Source: Prochloron sp. SP5CPC1 (GTDB lineage Bacteria > Cyanobacteriota > Cyanobacteriia > Cyanobacteriales > Prochloraceae). From it: 5,463 nucleotides of DNA. Below, piece after piece: positions 1-5,442 of this stretch. The translations under genes and the position numbers were made by a program. The stretch's first letter is position 1, and every line of letters begins with the position of its first letter. Under the pieces are notes generated by a model. That model ran no database searches and was not told where the DNA came from. It saw only the letters and a list, made by a program, of their open reading frames with translations. The stretch lies in assembly GCA_014323965.1 (NCBI GenBank), contig JACONB010000144.1, forward strand, positions 1 through 5,463, given 5' to 3'.

Positions 1-2396
1 GCTTCGGCTTGTTGAGCTAACGCCTCCACTTCCACTAAGAGAGCGCGAGCCGCTTCCAGTTGGGCTTCTAAGTAGCTATAGTCTCGGTCTGGGTTAGCTA
101 AATAAGCAGCCAATAGCTCCTCTTCCTTGAGGATAACCTCCCGTTGGGCATTGAGGAGAGTTTGTTTTTGAGCTAAGTTCGCTTTGTGCGAGGTAAGGAC
201 AGTTTCCTTGTGGGTGAGGAGGTCTACCGACTTTTGGAGTTGTGCGATTTGGGATTGGAGAATATCCGTTTCCGTTGCACTTTCCAACTCAGCCTCAATA
301 TTGGCAATTTCCCCTTCCAGTTCCTGACGGGTAGCGGTAGTTTGGGCTATTTCCGTAGCCAACTCCACCCTTTCCTGTCTTGCCCACTCCTCTCCACTAG
401 CTATTTGGAGCAGTAACTGCTGTGACTTGGTTTCTAACTCAGCCTTGCGAGTTAAAACGTCCCCTAAACTATCTTGATATGCTTCCTCACTACTTTCCAG
501 TTCCTCCCACTCTAGGGCAACCTTCCCTTTCGCCGCCTCTACTTGCTCTTGAGCTTGAGTAAGTTGTTGGAGGAGAGTGGGAAGGAGTTCCTTGAGGGTA
601 TCCAGTTGGAGTTGTTGCTCACCTGTGAGTTGCCGTTCTGCTTCCAAACCTTGGAGTTGGTTGACTAAATCGGAGTAAGCTAAATCTGCTGCGTCTGCTG
701 AGGAACTGGCGGCTAACCATTGGTCTAGAATCTCCTGAGTGGTATCCTTTTCGGCAGTTTCCGTCTCGACGTCGTTCAGTAAGTCTTGAGCATAGTCTCT
801 CAGGTTAGCAGCTTGCTTGGTGTAGGTATCCCAGGTAATCCAATCATGATCCACATGGGTTACCGTTACCACATGACGCTTTCTCCTCCCAGACTTATTT
901 CGTTTCCAAGTCTCCCGATATTCCGTCCAAGTTGGACCTTGTTTTCGACTGAGTTCCCAGTGGGTAGCAGCTTGTTCTTCATACCAATCAGCTTGGGATA
1001 AAGCAGCTGCTGCACCAGCTTGTTTTTCGTTAATACTGGCTTTGAGTTGCTCTAACTGTTGTTGATTGTTACTAACCTCTTGGTTAATTTGGGTTTGGAG
1101 GGTGTCGAGGGCTGCTGCTTCTGTAAGTTCGGGGAAATATTGATTCCGCAAAGCAGTTACAGCACTTTCGGTTTTGTCGCTCTCTTCGTATGCTCGTAAA
1201 TAGGATTTTACTTTGTCGGGTTCCGTTTCTGCGGTTAAAGCTAGGTGAGCAAGTTCCACACGGAGGAATTGAAGAGCGTCGATTTTCTCGTCTTTATTAT
1301 TACTAACCCATTTCCAATGGTTTCCATCACTTTGGAGGTTGAGGACATCATCGCGCCCATCTCCATTGAAGTCACCAATCAATTGCTCCGAGTGATTCTC
1401 ATCTCCCCAATAACGTCTGGACGCTATTCCAGCAACATAAGGGTTGTAGACTGCATTAGGGGTCTGGGCAGCGTCCGTTTTGTCTAGGATACTAGCTTGT
1501 CGCTGTTCCAGATATCCTTGCAGAGAAAGTGCTTCCTCAGAAAGCTCTTGGACTTGCTCTGTAACTTCATCACTCAGTACTGTAATCAGATTATTGCGGA
1601 GTTGATACCCATTTCCTGACCAGGAACCGGACTGTAACCCTGCATACTGCTCCTCATATAGGCGCAAATTACTAATATGCTGTAACTGAGCCGAAATAGT
1701 CTCACTTTGCTCAATTTGCAACTCCAAAAGCTCAATAGTCTCCTCCGTCTCATCCACACTTTCAGCCAACCTATCCCCATAAGCTTCCAGAGCAACTTCC
1801 CGTTGGATCGCCTCCGCTAACTCCAACTTATTCAGCTCATACTCTAGATAATCATCCCCCAAACTTGCATCCACAGAATCCGTAAAGACAGTAAACCGCT
1901 CCCCATGTTCTGTAAACCCCTGCCAAATAGACGCCGTTAAATCATGACTTTCTTGTAAATTCTCCACCCAAATCCCCGTTAATCCCTGAATATTCCCAGC
2001 CAACTCAGAAACCAACTCCACATACTCAACCAAATTTGACCCTTCCAAAGCCTCAGTTACAGCTTCCTCCGTTGCTCCTTGAGACTGCAATGCCGTCAAA
2101 CGCTCTTCAATATTCCCCAACTCCTCATAAGCTATCAACTGATAATGCTTTTGCAACCGAGTTAACTGCTCTTCCTTCCTTGCTATTTCCCCTTCCTCAA
2201 CTTCGACGCGCTTCAGAGTCTCAATCCCCCCCGTAACCTCCCGAATCGACCCCTCCAACACCGTTAAATCCCCAGAGAAGAAGAAAGCATTTTCCGCCAC
2301 AAACTGCTCCAAAGCATCAGTAGCCACCACCAGAGCCGCTCTTAACTCCTCTAACTCCCCTTCTACCCCCTCAACCCGATTCCTAGCACCCTCCAA
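1..2396 (-). CDS. Open C-terminal segment of the giant coiled-coil protein (partial, runs off left edge)
   Basis: This is the uninterrupted part of the long frame after TAA 2406-2408, about 799 codons to the window edge. If it is translated separately, the first usable start is TTG 2394-2396, with GTG codons at 2328-2330 and 2325-2327 further in. No in-frame ATG exists anywhere in it and no Shine-Dalgarno-like sequence stands out, so independent initiation looks unlikely. Content in order: a coiled-coil region; an aromatic island around the W at 1620-1622 (GSWSGNGYQL); the FG-GAP unit; helical segments; a Trp/His/Arg-rich island (codons from about 960 down to 810) with VTVTHVDHDW; then a long Glu/Gln/Ala/Leu coiled coil to the edge. 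Listed separately because an automated caller would probably report it as its own gene; it is best read as part of the 1-3317 unit. Confidence 0.5.
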   Translation of the reverse strand, partial: MEGARNRVEGVEGELEELRAALVVATDALEQFVAENAFFFSGDLTVLEGSIREVTGGIETLKRVEVEEGEIARKEEQLTRLQKHYQLIAYEELGNIEERLTALQSQGATEEAVTEALEGSNLVEYVELVSELAGNIQGLTGIWVENLQESHDLTASIWQGFTEHGERFTVFTDSVDASLGDDYLEYELNKLELAEAIQREVALEAYGDRLAESVDETEETIELLELQIEQSETISAQLQHISNLRLYEEQYAGLQSGSWSGNGYQLRNNLITVLSDEVTEQVQELSEEALSLQGYLEQRQASILDKTDAAQTPNAVYNPYVAGIASRRYWGDENHSEQLIGDFNGDGRDDVLNLQSDGNHWKWVSNNKDEKIDALQFLRVELAHLALTAETEPDKVKSYLRAYEESDKTESAVTALRNQYFPELTEAAALDTLQTQINQEVSNNQQQLEQLKASINEKQAGAAAALSQADWYEEQAATHWELSRKQGPTWTEYRETWKRNKSGRRKRHVVTVTHVDHDWITWDTYTKQAANLRDYAQDLLNDVETETAEKDTTQEILDQWLAASSSADAADLAYSDLVNQLQGLEAERQLTGEQQLQLDTLKELLPTLLQQLTQAQEQVEAAKGKVALEWEELESSEEAYQDSLGDVLTRKAELETKSQQLLLQIASGEEWARQERVELATEIAQTTATRQELEGEIANIEAELESATETDILQSQIAQLQKSVDLLTHKETVLTSHKANLAQKQTLLNAQREVILKEEELLAAYLANPDRDYSYLEAQLEAARALLVEVEALAQQAE
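1290..1460 (-). other. Single FG-GAP/VCBS-type unit inside the coiled-coil protein
   Basis: Residues about 619-675 of the long frame read YNPYVAGI...WGDENHSEQLIG, then DFNGDGRDD (codons 1371-1373 down to 1347-1349), then VLNLQSDGNHWKWVSN. The D-x-N-x-D-G-x-x-D loop is the calcium-binding signature of FG-GAP/VCBS repeats, and the following strand with GNHWKWVSN matches the usual end of one blade. Such units normally occur in tandem sets of five to seven forming a beta-propeller, mostly in secreted or cell-surface proteins. Only one is present here, flanked by helical sequence. The motif assignment is strong; calcium binding by this copy is inferred. Confidence 0.75.
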
Positions 2397-2558
2397 CTCC
2401 TGCTCTTAAACATCAATTTTCCCTTCTAACTCCTCAATATCCGTTTCTTTCTGTTCAATTGTCAGCCCCAGCAACTCCGAATCTTGCTCATACTCAGTAG
2501 TATACAGCCCTAGGAACTTCTCCAAAGCTGCTAACTGCCAATAATGTCCCCCCAACTC

Positions 2559-3203
2559 CTAACCTAAAGCCAACTCTTTTGCTTCCAACTCCCGTAAAAC
2601 AGCTTGCAACTCCTCAATATTGCCCTTAAGGTTCTCAATCAGCCCTGCTAACACATTAACTCGCTCCTGATGCTGATTTCGCTGGTTAACGTGGCCATAA
2701 TCTGTAACCCAATATCTAATCGTCCCACCACACCAATGCTCAGTTACCAATCGTTGACTCCGTTGATGATGATAATCAACCAAACCCTGATGATGAGCTT
2801 GTTGCTGCTGACTTTCTAGAATCTGCCCTTGGTAATTAGTAATAGATTGGTTCGTCGCCCCTATTTCCTGATGAATATCTACAAACTCAGCCTTAGTGTC
2901 CCAAATCTCCTCCTTCAGCTCCTCAATTTCCTCTTCCCGAGCAGCCTTCCCAGCCTTATACCCAGCCTCCAGAGCATCTAACTGCCCTGACAAACCCGCC
3001 AACTCAGCCTCAGAACCAGCTTTCTTCTCCTTCAACTCATTATAACGCCCTTCCTTACCCTGTTCCTCACCCCGATCCAAAGCCAACCGAGACCCCACCT
3101 GCTGAAGGGAAGCCCCAATCGCCTCTACCTCCTGAGTCAAATCTCCATACTCAGCCCAAGCAGCAGCAGTGAACTCATTCACCACATCTTCCAAATCTTC
3201 CAA
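2559..3203 (-). CDS. Open N-proximal segment of the giant coiled-coil protein, between TGA and TAG
   Basis: This 214-codon stretch is closed by TAG 2559-2561 and would have to start at TTG 3201-3203, seven nucleotides after the in-frame TGA 3210-3212. It has no ATG. Residues 1-140 are strongly acidic coiled coil (EEEIEELKEEI, a QQQQ run). Residues about 140-180 form a His/Trp island containing HHQG, DYHHQRS, EHWCGG and IRYWVTDYGHV, including the only Cys of the whole frame. A further helix ending in LRELEAKELALG follows. The phase matches the codons on both sides of the stops, so I read it as a fragment of the 1-3317 gene rather than a true small gene. The His cluster could bind metal; that is speculative. 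Confidence 0.45.
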   Translation of the reverse strand: MEDLEDVVNEFTAAAWAEYGDLTQEVEAIGASLQQVGSRLALDRGEEQGKEGRYNELKEKKAGSEAELAGLSGQLDALEAGYKAGKAAREEEIEELKEEIWDTKAEFVDIHQEIGATNQSITNYQGQILESQQQQAHHQGLVDYHHQRSQRLVTEHWCGGTIRYWVTDYGHVNQRNQHQERVNVLAGLIENLKGNIEELQAVLRELEAKELALG

Positions 3204-3285
3204 CCCTGCTCAAGCCGCACCATCGGTTAATAATCCTAGGGCAGCCAAAGAAGAAGTTATATCTGCTCTCTGTTGAGTCAGTAGG

Positions 3286-3293
3286 GCGATCGC
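3286..3293. repeat. HIP1 octamer palindrome GCGATCGC
   Basis: A perfect GCGATCGC lies inside the first codons of the coiled-coil frame. This highly iterated palindrome is a hallmark of many cyanobacterial genomes and supports that assignment. It is the only perfect copy I found in the window; a related GATCGCC lies at 3430-3436. Confidence 0.8.
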
Positions 3294-3344
3294 CAATTCA
3301 GTGGTGGACTTGTTCATAATCCCAATGCAAATTCAGCCAACCTA

Positions 3345-3373
3345 AAAATCAAACAGAAATAAGCAAATGTCAA
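3345..3373 (-). promoter_or_regulatory. Candidate sigma-70-type promoter for the giant coiled-coil gene
   Basis: On the minus strand a perfect -35 TTGACA (3368-3373) is followed, after exactly 17 nt, by GATTTT (3345-3350), a weak -10 element. The start codon is at 3317, giving a 5' leader of roughly 20 nt. There is no good ribosome binding site before the ATG, only GGGA in TTGGGATT. The perfect -35 and correct spacing make it plausible; the poor -10 lowers confidence. Confidence 0.4.
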
Positions 3374-3408
3374 TACCTTATATGTAAACTTTTGTTACAA
3401 TCAGCGGT

Positions 3409-3419
3409 CGGCGAAGCCG
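3409..3419. repeat. Small inverted repeat CGGC-GAA-GCCG
   Basis: A four-base GC stem with a GAA loop lies about 36 nt upstream of the candidate -35 element of the giant gene. The surrounding text (GCGGTCGGCGAAGCCGC, next to a GTGATCGCC run) resembles the short GC-rich dispersed repeats common between cyanobacterial genes. Dispersal cannot be tested from one window. Confidence 0.4.
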
Positions 3420-3453
3420 CACTCTTAGTGATCGCCCCCTAGAAGAGAAGTCT

Positions 3454-3491
3454 TACAGGGTGGGGAGTAGAGTAATCATGGAAACCCTGTA
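3454..3491. repeat. 8-bp inverted repeat TACAGGGT / ACCCTGTA
   Basis: TACAGGGT at 3454-3461 is the exact reverse complement of ACCCTGTA at 3484-3491, with 22 nt between. The right arm also takes part in a second, exclusive hairpin (AAACCC 3482-3487 with GGGTTT 3493-3498, five-base loop). On the minus strand neither stem is followed by a T run, so an intrinsic terminator is not well supported. It may be a small dispersed repeat. Confidence 0.45.
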
Positions 3492-3540
3492 GGGGTTTTA
3501 TAAAATAGCCCGCAATTAATTCGCTGGTGGGCCCCAGCTG

Positions 3541-3595
3541 TCTACAATCATACCCTATCCGCGTTAATCTGCGTGAATCTGCGGTTCTACAATCA
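3541..3595. repeat. 35-nt insert of three 10-mers flanked by 10-bp direct repeats
   Basis: TCTACAATCA occurs exactly at 3541-3550 and 3586-3595. Between them lie three related 10-mers, ATCCGCGTTA (3557-3566), ATCTGCGTGA (3567-3576) and ATCTGCGGTT (3577-3586), the last overlapping the right direct repeat by one base. The three units are degenerate copies of one motif, of a type often seen between cyanobacterial genes. The perfect flanking repeats look like a target duplication or a slippage product. The right copy contains the final TGA of the acetyltransferase reading frame (3593-3595). Confidence 0.65.
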
Positions 3596-3850
3596 CCGTT
3601 TAAACATGGGTTTACCCTCCCCAGACCTGACCACATTCCCAACTTTATCCCTGACAGCTTCAGCAAACACATACCCCCCAGTTTCATCTCGCCGTAATTG
3701 TAACTTATCCCCTACCCTTTCATAGATAGGAGGACAAAATTGAGGAATACCCCGATATTCCACCACCTCTCCTTTTCCCTCTCGCAACACCGGACAAACC
3801 ACTAAATCTCCTTGAGTATCAAAGACCCAGTCTTGCAAATCTGGGTCTCG
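3593..3850 (-). pseudogene. C-terminal repeat tail of the acetyltransferase, separated by an in-frame TGA
   Basis: This lies in the same frame as the acetyltransferase, immediately after its TGA 3851-3853, and ends at TGA 3593-3595 (85 codons). It begins RDPDLQDWVFDTQGDLVVCPV, matching the tail unit before the stop, LRDPKTHELVRNSQGDVVFLVPV. It then contains a further related unit (YVFAEAVRDKVGNVVRSGEGKPMF). The unbroken homology of units across the stop shows both parts once formed one 323-codon gene. Its only candidate starts are near codons such as TTG 3836-3838, with no ribosome binding site seen, so separate translation is doubtful. The direct repeat alignment suggests the lost residue at the stop was probably Leu (IPLRDP compared with PTP-stop-RDP). 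Confidence 0.65.
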
Positions 3851-4564
3851 TCATGGTGTAGGATAAATAGGTAACCCCGTAGAACTTTTGAGTATTTCTC
3901 CAACTTCATCCCTTACTGGTACTAAGAATACCACATCTCCTTGAGAATTACGAACTAACTCATGGGTTTTAGGGTCTCGGAGAGGAATTTGTCCTGGTTT
4001 AATGGCTTCATCAACCTTTACTTCCCTATGGGGAGCATAGAGACTAGGTAAATCAGTCTCACCACTATTATCATAGTGTAAAGTATATTGAATTGCCCCC
4101 TTCTTAAACCCATATCTTTCCAACAAGCGATGAATCCCCGTTTGCTCCCCACTAATCAACAAATCGATATCACTCAACTTCAATTCCTTCCCTTTAGCTA
4201 AAACAGCGTCCACCAACAATTTAATGGTTGCGGGTTTCCGATGCTCCTCCTGGACATATAGTCCCAAAACAGAACCCACCCGACGAGACTGAAAGGGATT
4301 TTCCCCCCGCTCCTCACCCTGTTGGGGAGCTTCATCATAAGCATAGGTAAAGAGAAACCCCACAACCTCCCCCTGACCATATTCTAACACAAACCCATAG
4401 GTAAAGGGATGTTCCAGTTGACGAGTAATGTACTGTTCAAAGTCGTATTCTTCTCTCACCTTCATAGAAACATCCGCCACCGCCCTATCTATAGCAAAAG
4501 CTTTCCAGAGTGGGGCAATTTTCCGAGCATCTTCAGGGGTTGCTAAACGTTGAGTATAGTTCAT
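3851..4564 (-). CDS. GNAT-family N-acetyltransferase with repeat-type C-terminal tail
   Basis: A 237-codon protein, probably cytoplasmic, transferring an acetyl group from acetyl-CoA to an unknown amine substrate. Residues 1-165 show the GNAT fold: MNYTQRLATPEDARKIAPLW (strand 1 and helix 1), FVLEYGQGEVVGFLFTY (central strands), and VGSVLGLYVQEEHRKPATIKLL (about residues 96-117), the strand 4/helix 3 segment that carries the acetyl-CoA loop. The usual Q/R-x-x-G-x-G/A loop is altered to E-H-R-K-P-A, so catalytic competence is uncertain. DIDLLIS and HRLLERYGFKKGAIQYTLHY complete the domain. From residue 194 a tail of about 40-residue units begins (IPLRDP...GLPIYPTP) and is cut by the TGA at 3851-3853. 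I chose ATG 4562-4564 because the family N-terminus begins there; a longer upstream frame would overlap the pilin gene in another phase. No strong ribosome binding site is seen. It starts 64 nt after the pilin stop, so cotranscription is possible. Confidence 0.8.
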   Translation of the reverse strand: MNYTQRLATPEDARKIAPLWKAFAIDRAVADVSMKVREEYDFEQYITRQLEHPFTYGFVLEYGQGEVVGFLFTYAYDEAPQQGEERGENPFQSRRVGSVLGLYVQEEHRKPATIKLLVDAVLAKGKELKLSDIDLLISGEQTGIHRLLERYGFKKGAIQYTLHYDNSGETDLPSLYAPHREVKVDEAIKPGQIPLRDPKTHELVRNSQGDVVFLVPVRDEVGEILKSSTGLPIYPTP

Positions 4565-4583
4565 TGTTCTTTTGATGGGATTT

Positions 4584-4608
4584 CGCGCAAAGACGCAAAG
4601 GCGCAAAG
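4584..4608. repeat. Tandem GCGCAAAG-type octamer repeat between pilin and acetyltransferase
   Basis: Three near-identical units follow each other on the plus strand: GCGCAAAGA, CGCAAAGG and CGCAAAG. Such short tandem intergenic repeats are widespread in filamentous cyanobacteria. It occupies much of the 64-nt gap between the pilin stop and the acetyltransferase start and lies about 20 nt before the latter ATG, where it could affect translation of the downstream message. Confidence 0.65.
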
Positions 4609-4628
4609 TAAGATAATCATATAGTACC

Positions 4629-5267
4629 TCAATAACAATACTTGTCACTCCCATTAGCACGTTCGTGTTTTTCCCCTTTGCGCAATGCTCCCAGCAGAGT
4701 CGATACATATATGCAACGCTGGTTTTGGTTATTGTTATTGGTGACAATCGTAATCTGTCCCAAACGACCATTCACGTGACCCAAGTAATTAAATTGTACT
4801 CGCCAAGGCCCCGTTCCCGTACAACTTGTACCAGATTGGTATAAAGTCGTCTCGCACTCATTCTTGTCGTTTTTTTGATTGTAGATCTGGATACTCTCAA
4901 CCCCCAAATCATTCCAGACAATACCCGCTGGAGCACAAGTATCACTTCCCGGTTGATGTACCGACCATTGTATCCTATCATTTTGTTCCCGGAAACAAGC
5001 TTCCCACGTCTTTTGAGTACGAATGGCATTATTTTGACTCTGTTTCATAACCCCATAAATTTTACTCTGGGCAGCAAAGAGACGCTGGTCGGAAACAAAT
5101 CTTAGCCAACTAGGAGTAGCGACAGCAGCCATAATTCCCATTATCATTACAACTACGAGGGTTTCTAGTAATGTGAACCCTTTAATAATACTGTCTCTAT
5201 CCCTTGGCTTCTTGCAACATAATCCCTGCTTTACGTCCGTTAGGAGTGCCGCTCCTACTTCCATCAT
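4629..5267 (-). CDS. Type IV pilin-like/pseudopilin protein, FimT/GspH type
   Basis: A 212-codon minor pilin, made as a prepilin in the inner membrane, cleaved by prepilin peptidase and assembled in a type IV pilus or pseudopilus. The cleavage motif is KG|FTLLE (residues 29-35), with conserved Glu at position 5 of the mature protein. It is followed by a hydrophobic helix, LVVVMIMGIMAAVA, and the TPSWLRF segment. The globular part has motifs I associate with cyanobacterial GspH/FimT proteins: WEACFREQNDRIQW, WRVQFNYLGHVNGRLGQIT and QRCIYVSTLLGALRKGE near the end. Six Cys in the mature part (WEAC, DTC, NEC, TSC, QRC, KYC) could form disulfides. The start is ATG 5265-5267 (a second ATG follows directly), preceded by AAGGAG at 5281-5286, 13 nt away, which is long. 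An ATG at 5325-5327 would add 20 residues but has no ribosome site. The 30-residue leader is long for this class and begins with a repeat-derived stretch. Confidence 0.85.
   Translation of the reverse strand: MMEVGAALLTDVKQGLCCKKPRDRDSIIKGFTLLETLVVVMIMGIMAAVATPSWLRFVSDQRLFAAQSKIYGVMKQSQNNAIRTQKTWEACFREQNDRIQWSVHQPGSDTCAPAGIVWNDLGVESIQIYNQKNDKNECETTLYQSGTSCTGTGPWRVQFNYLGHVNGRLGQITIVTNNNNQNQRCIYVSTLLGALRKGEKHERANGSDKYCY
5241..5257. repeat. Inverted repeat TAGGAG-tgccg-CTCCTA inside the pilin leader codons
   Basis: A perfect six-base stem with a five-base loop covers about codons 4 to 9 of the pilin gene. It looks like a small intergenic repeat that has been captured into the leader peptide (VGAALLT). 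In mRNA it would form a hairpin just inside the start codon and could lower initiation. Confidence 0.6.
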
Positions 5268-5280
5268 GTAATTTTTTTGT

Positions 5281-5286
5281 CTCCTT
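5281..5286 (-). promoter_or_regulatory. Shine-Dalgarno AAGGAG of the pilin gene
   Basis: AAGGAG on the minus strand ends 13 nt before ATG 5265-5267. The match to anti-16S is strong but the spacing is longer than the usual 5-10 nt. It argues for the 5267 start over the ATG at 5327, which lies upstream of this site. Confidence 0.6.
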
Positions 5287-5360
5287 GACACTGGTTGGGC
5301 AAGCAGGTGGAAAAACTTGATAACCATTAGTAAACTAGCTAAAGTATAATTCTTTGCCTG

Positions 5361-5389
5361 AGAATAAACATTGCTTTTACTTTTGTCAA
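5361..5389 (-). promoter_or_regulatory. Sigma-70-type promoter of the pilin gene
   Basis: The minus strand shows TTGACA (5384-5389), a 17-nt spacer, and TATTCT (5361-5366): a perfect -35, optimal spacing and a four-of-six -10. The predicted start near 5353-5355 gives a leader of about 87 nt before ATG 5267. As no terminator is evident between the pilin and the acetyltransferase, it may drive both. Confidence 0.65.
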
Positions 5390-5442
5390 GGTATGAGTTG
5401 TTTTTTTAGCGGCGTCTGATAGAGGCTTAAGGGAGTCCAGTA

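Larger units (their letters stand above)
1..3317 (-). pseudogene. Giant coiled-coil protein with one FG-GAP unit, interrupted by three in-frame stops; 3' end outside window
   Basis: I do not recognise a named family. One frame runs from ATG 3315-3317 to the left edge (1,105 codons) without a frameshift. It is broken by TGA 3210-3212 (codon 36), TAG 2559-2561 (codon 253) and TAA 2406-2408 (codon 304). After codon 304 it is fully open to the window edge. The product is rich in Glu, Gln, Leu and Ala with heptad-like spacing (for example EEEIEELKEEI, NIEELQAVLRELEAKEL, LEAQLEAARALLVEVEALA), so long coiled coils are likely. These are broken by Trp/His-rich islands at about residues 180-225, 555-575 and 785-835, and by a single DFNGDGRDD FG-GAP motif at 649-657. 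No N-terminal signal peptide is evident (MNKSTTELAIALL). There is no Met after residue 1 and a single Cys (about residue 197). The family resemblance to large cell-surface or structural proteins is inference. I call it a pseudogene because of the stops, but readthrough or base errors are not excluded. Confidence 0.7.
3318..3592. other. Repeat-rich intergenic region between acetyltransferase and coiled-coil gene
   Basis: No gene is supported here. Going right to left it holds a 35-nt insert bounded by direct repeats (3541-3595), an AATTAATTCGC-centred imperfect palindrome (about 3508-3532), two overlapping inverted repeats built on ACCCTGTA and AAACCC (3454-3498), a small CGGC-GAA-GCCG hairpin (3409-3419) next to a GATCGCC run, and the candidate promoter at 3345-3373. 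No clear intrinsic terminator (stem plus T run) is visible on the minus strand after the acetyltransferase. Confidence 0.7.

Noticed and set aside
1245..1487. Plus-strand open frame of 80 codons (and others at 186-416, 786-1001, 2036-2236)
   Set aside because: They lie antisense to the long coiled-coil frame, have no recognisable domains, and arise because Glu/Gln/Leu-rich coding leaves few stops on the opposite strand.
3382..3398. NtcA-like palindrome in TGTAACAAAAGTTTACA
   Set aside because: The spacing between GTA and TAC is nine bases, not the eight required by the NtcA consensus, and it is an imperfect inverted repeat.
3541..3595. CRISPR-like array
   Set aside because: The units are 10 bp, contiguous and degenerate, with no spacers and no nearby cas genes.
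2406..3853. Alternative genetic code explaining the in-frame stops
   Set aside because: TGA, TAG and TAA all occur inside frames, while TGA correctly ends the pilin gene, so no single reassignment fits.
4565..4771. N-terminal extension of the acetyltransferase frame to 4771
   Set aside because: It overlaps the well-supported pilin gene in a different phase, includes translation of the intergenic octamer repeat, and the GNAT fold begins at ATG 4562-4564.
4826..5105. Plus-strand frames opposite the pilin gene
   Set aside because: They are shadows of the pilin coding sequence, without start signals or domain features.
5281..5327. Longer pilin start at ATG 5325-5327
   Set aside because: No ribosome binding site precedes it, it would make a 50-residue leader, and the AAGGAG element lies downstream of it.
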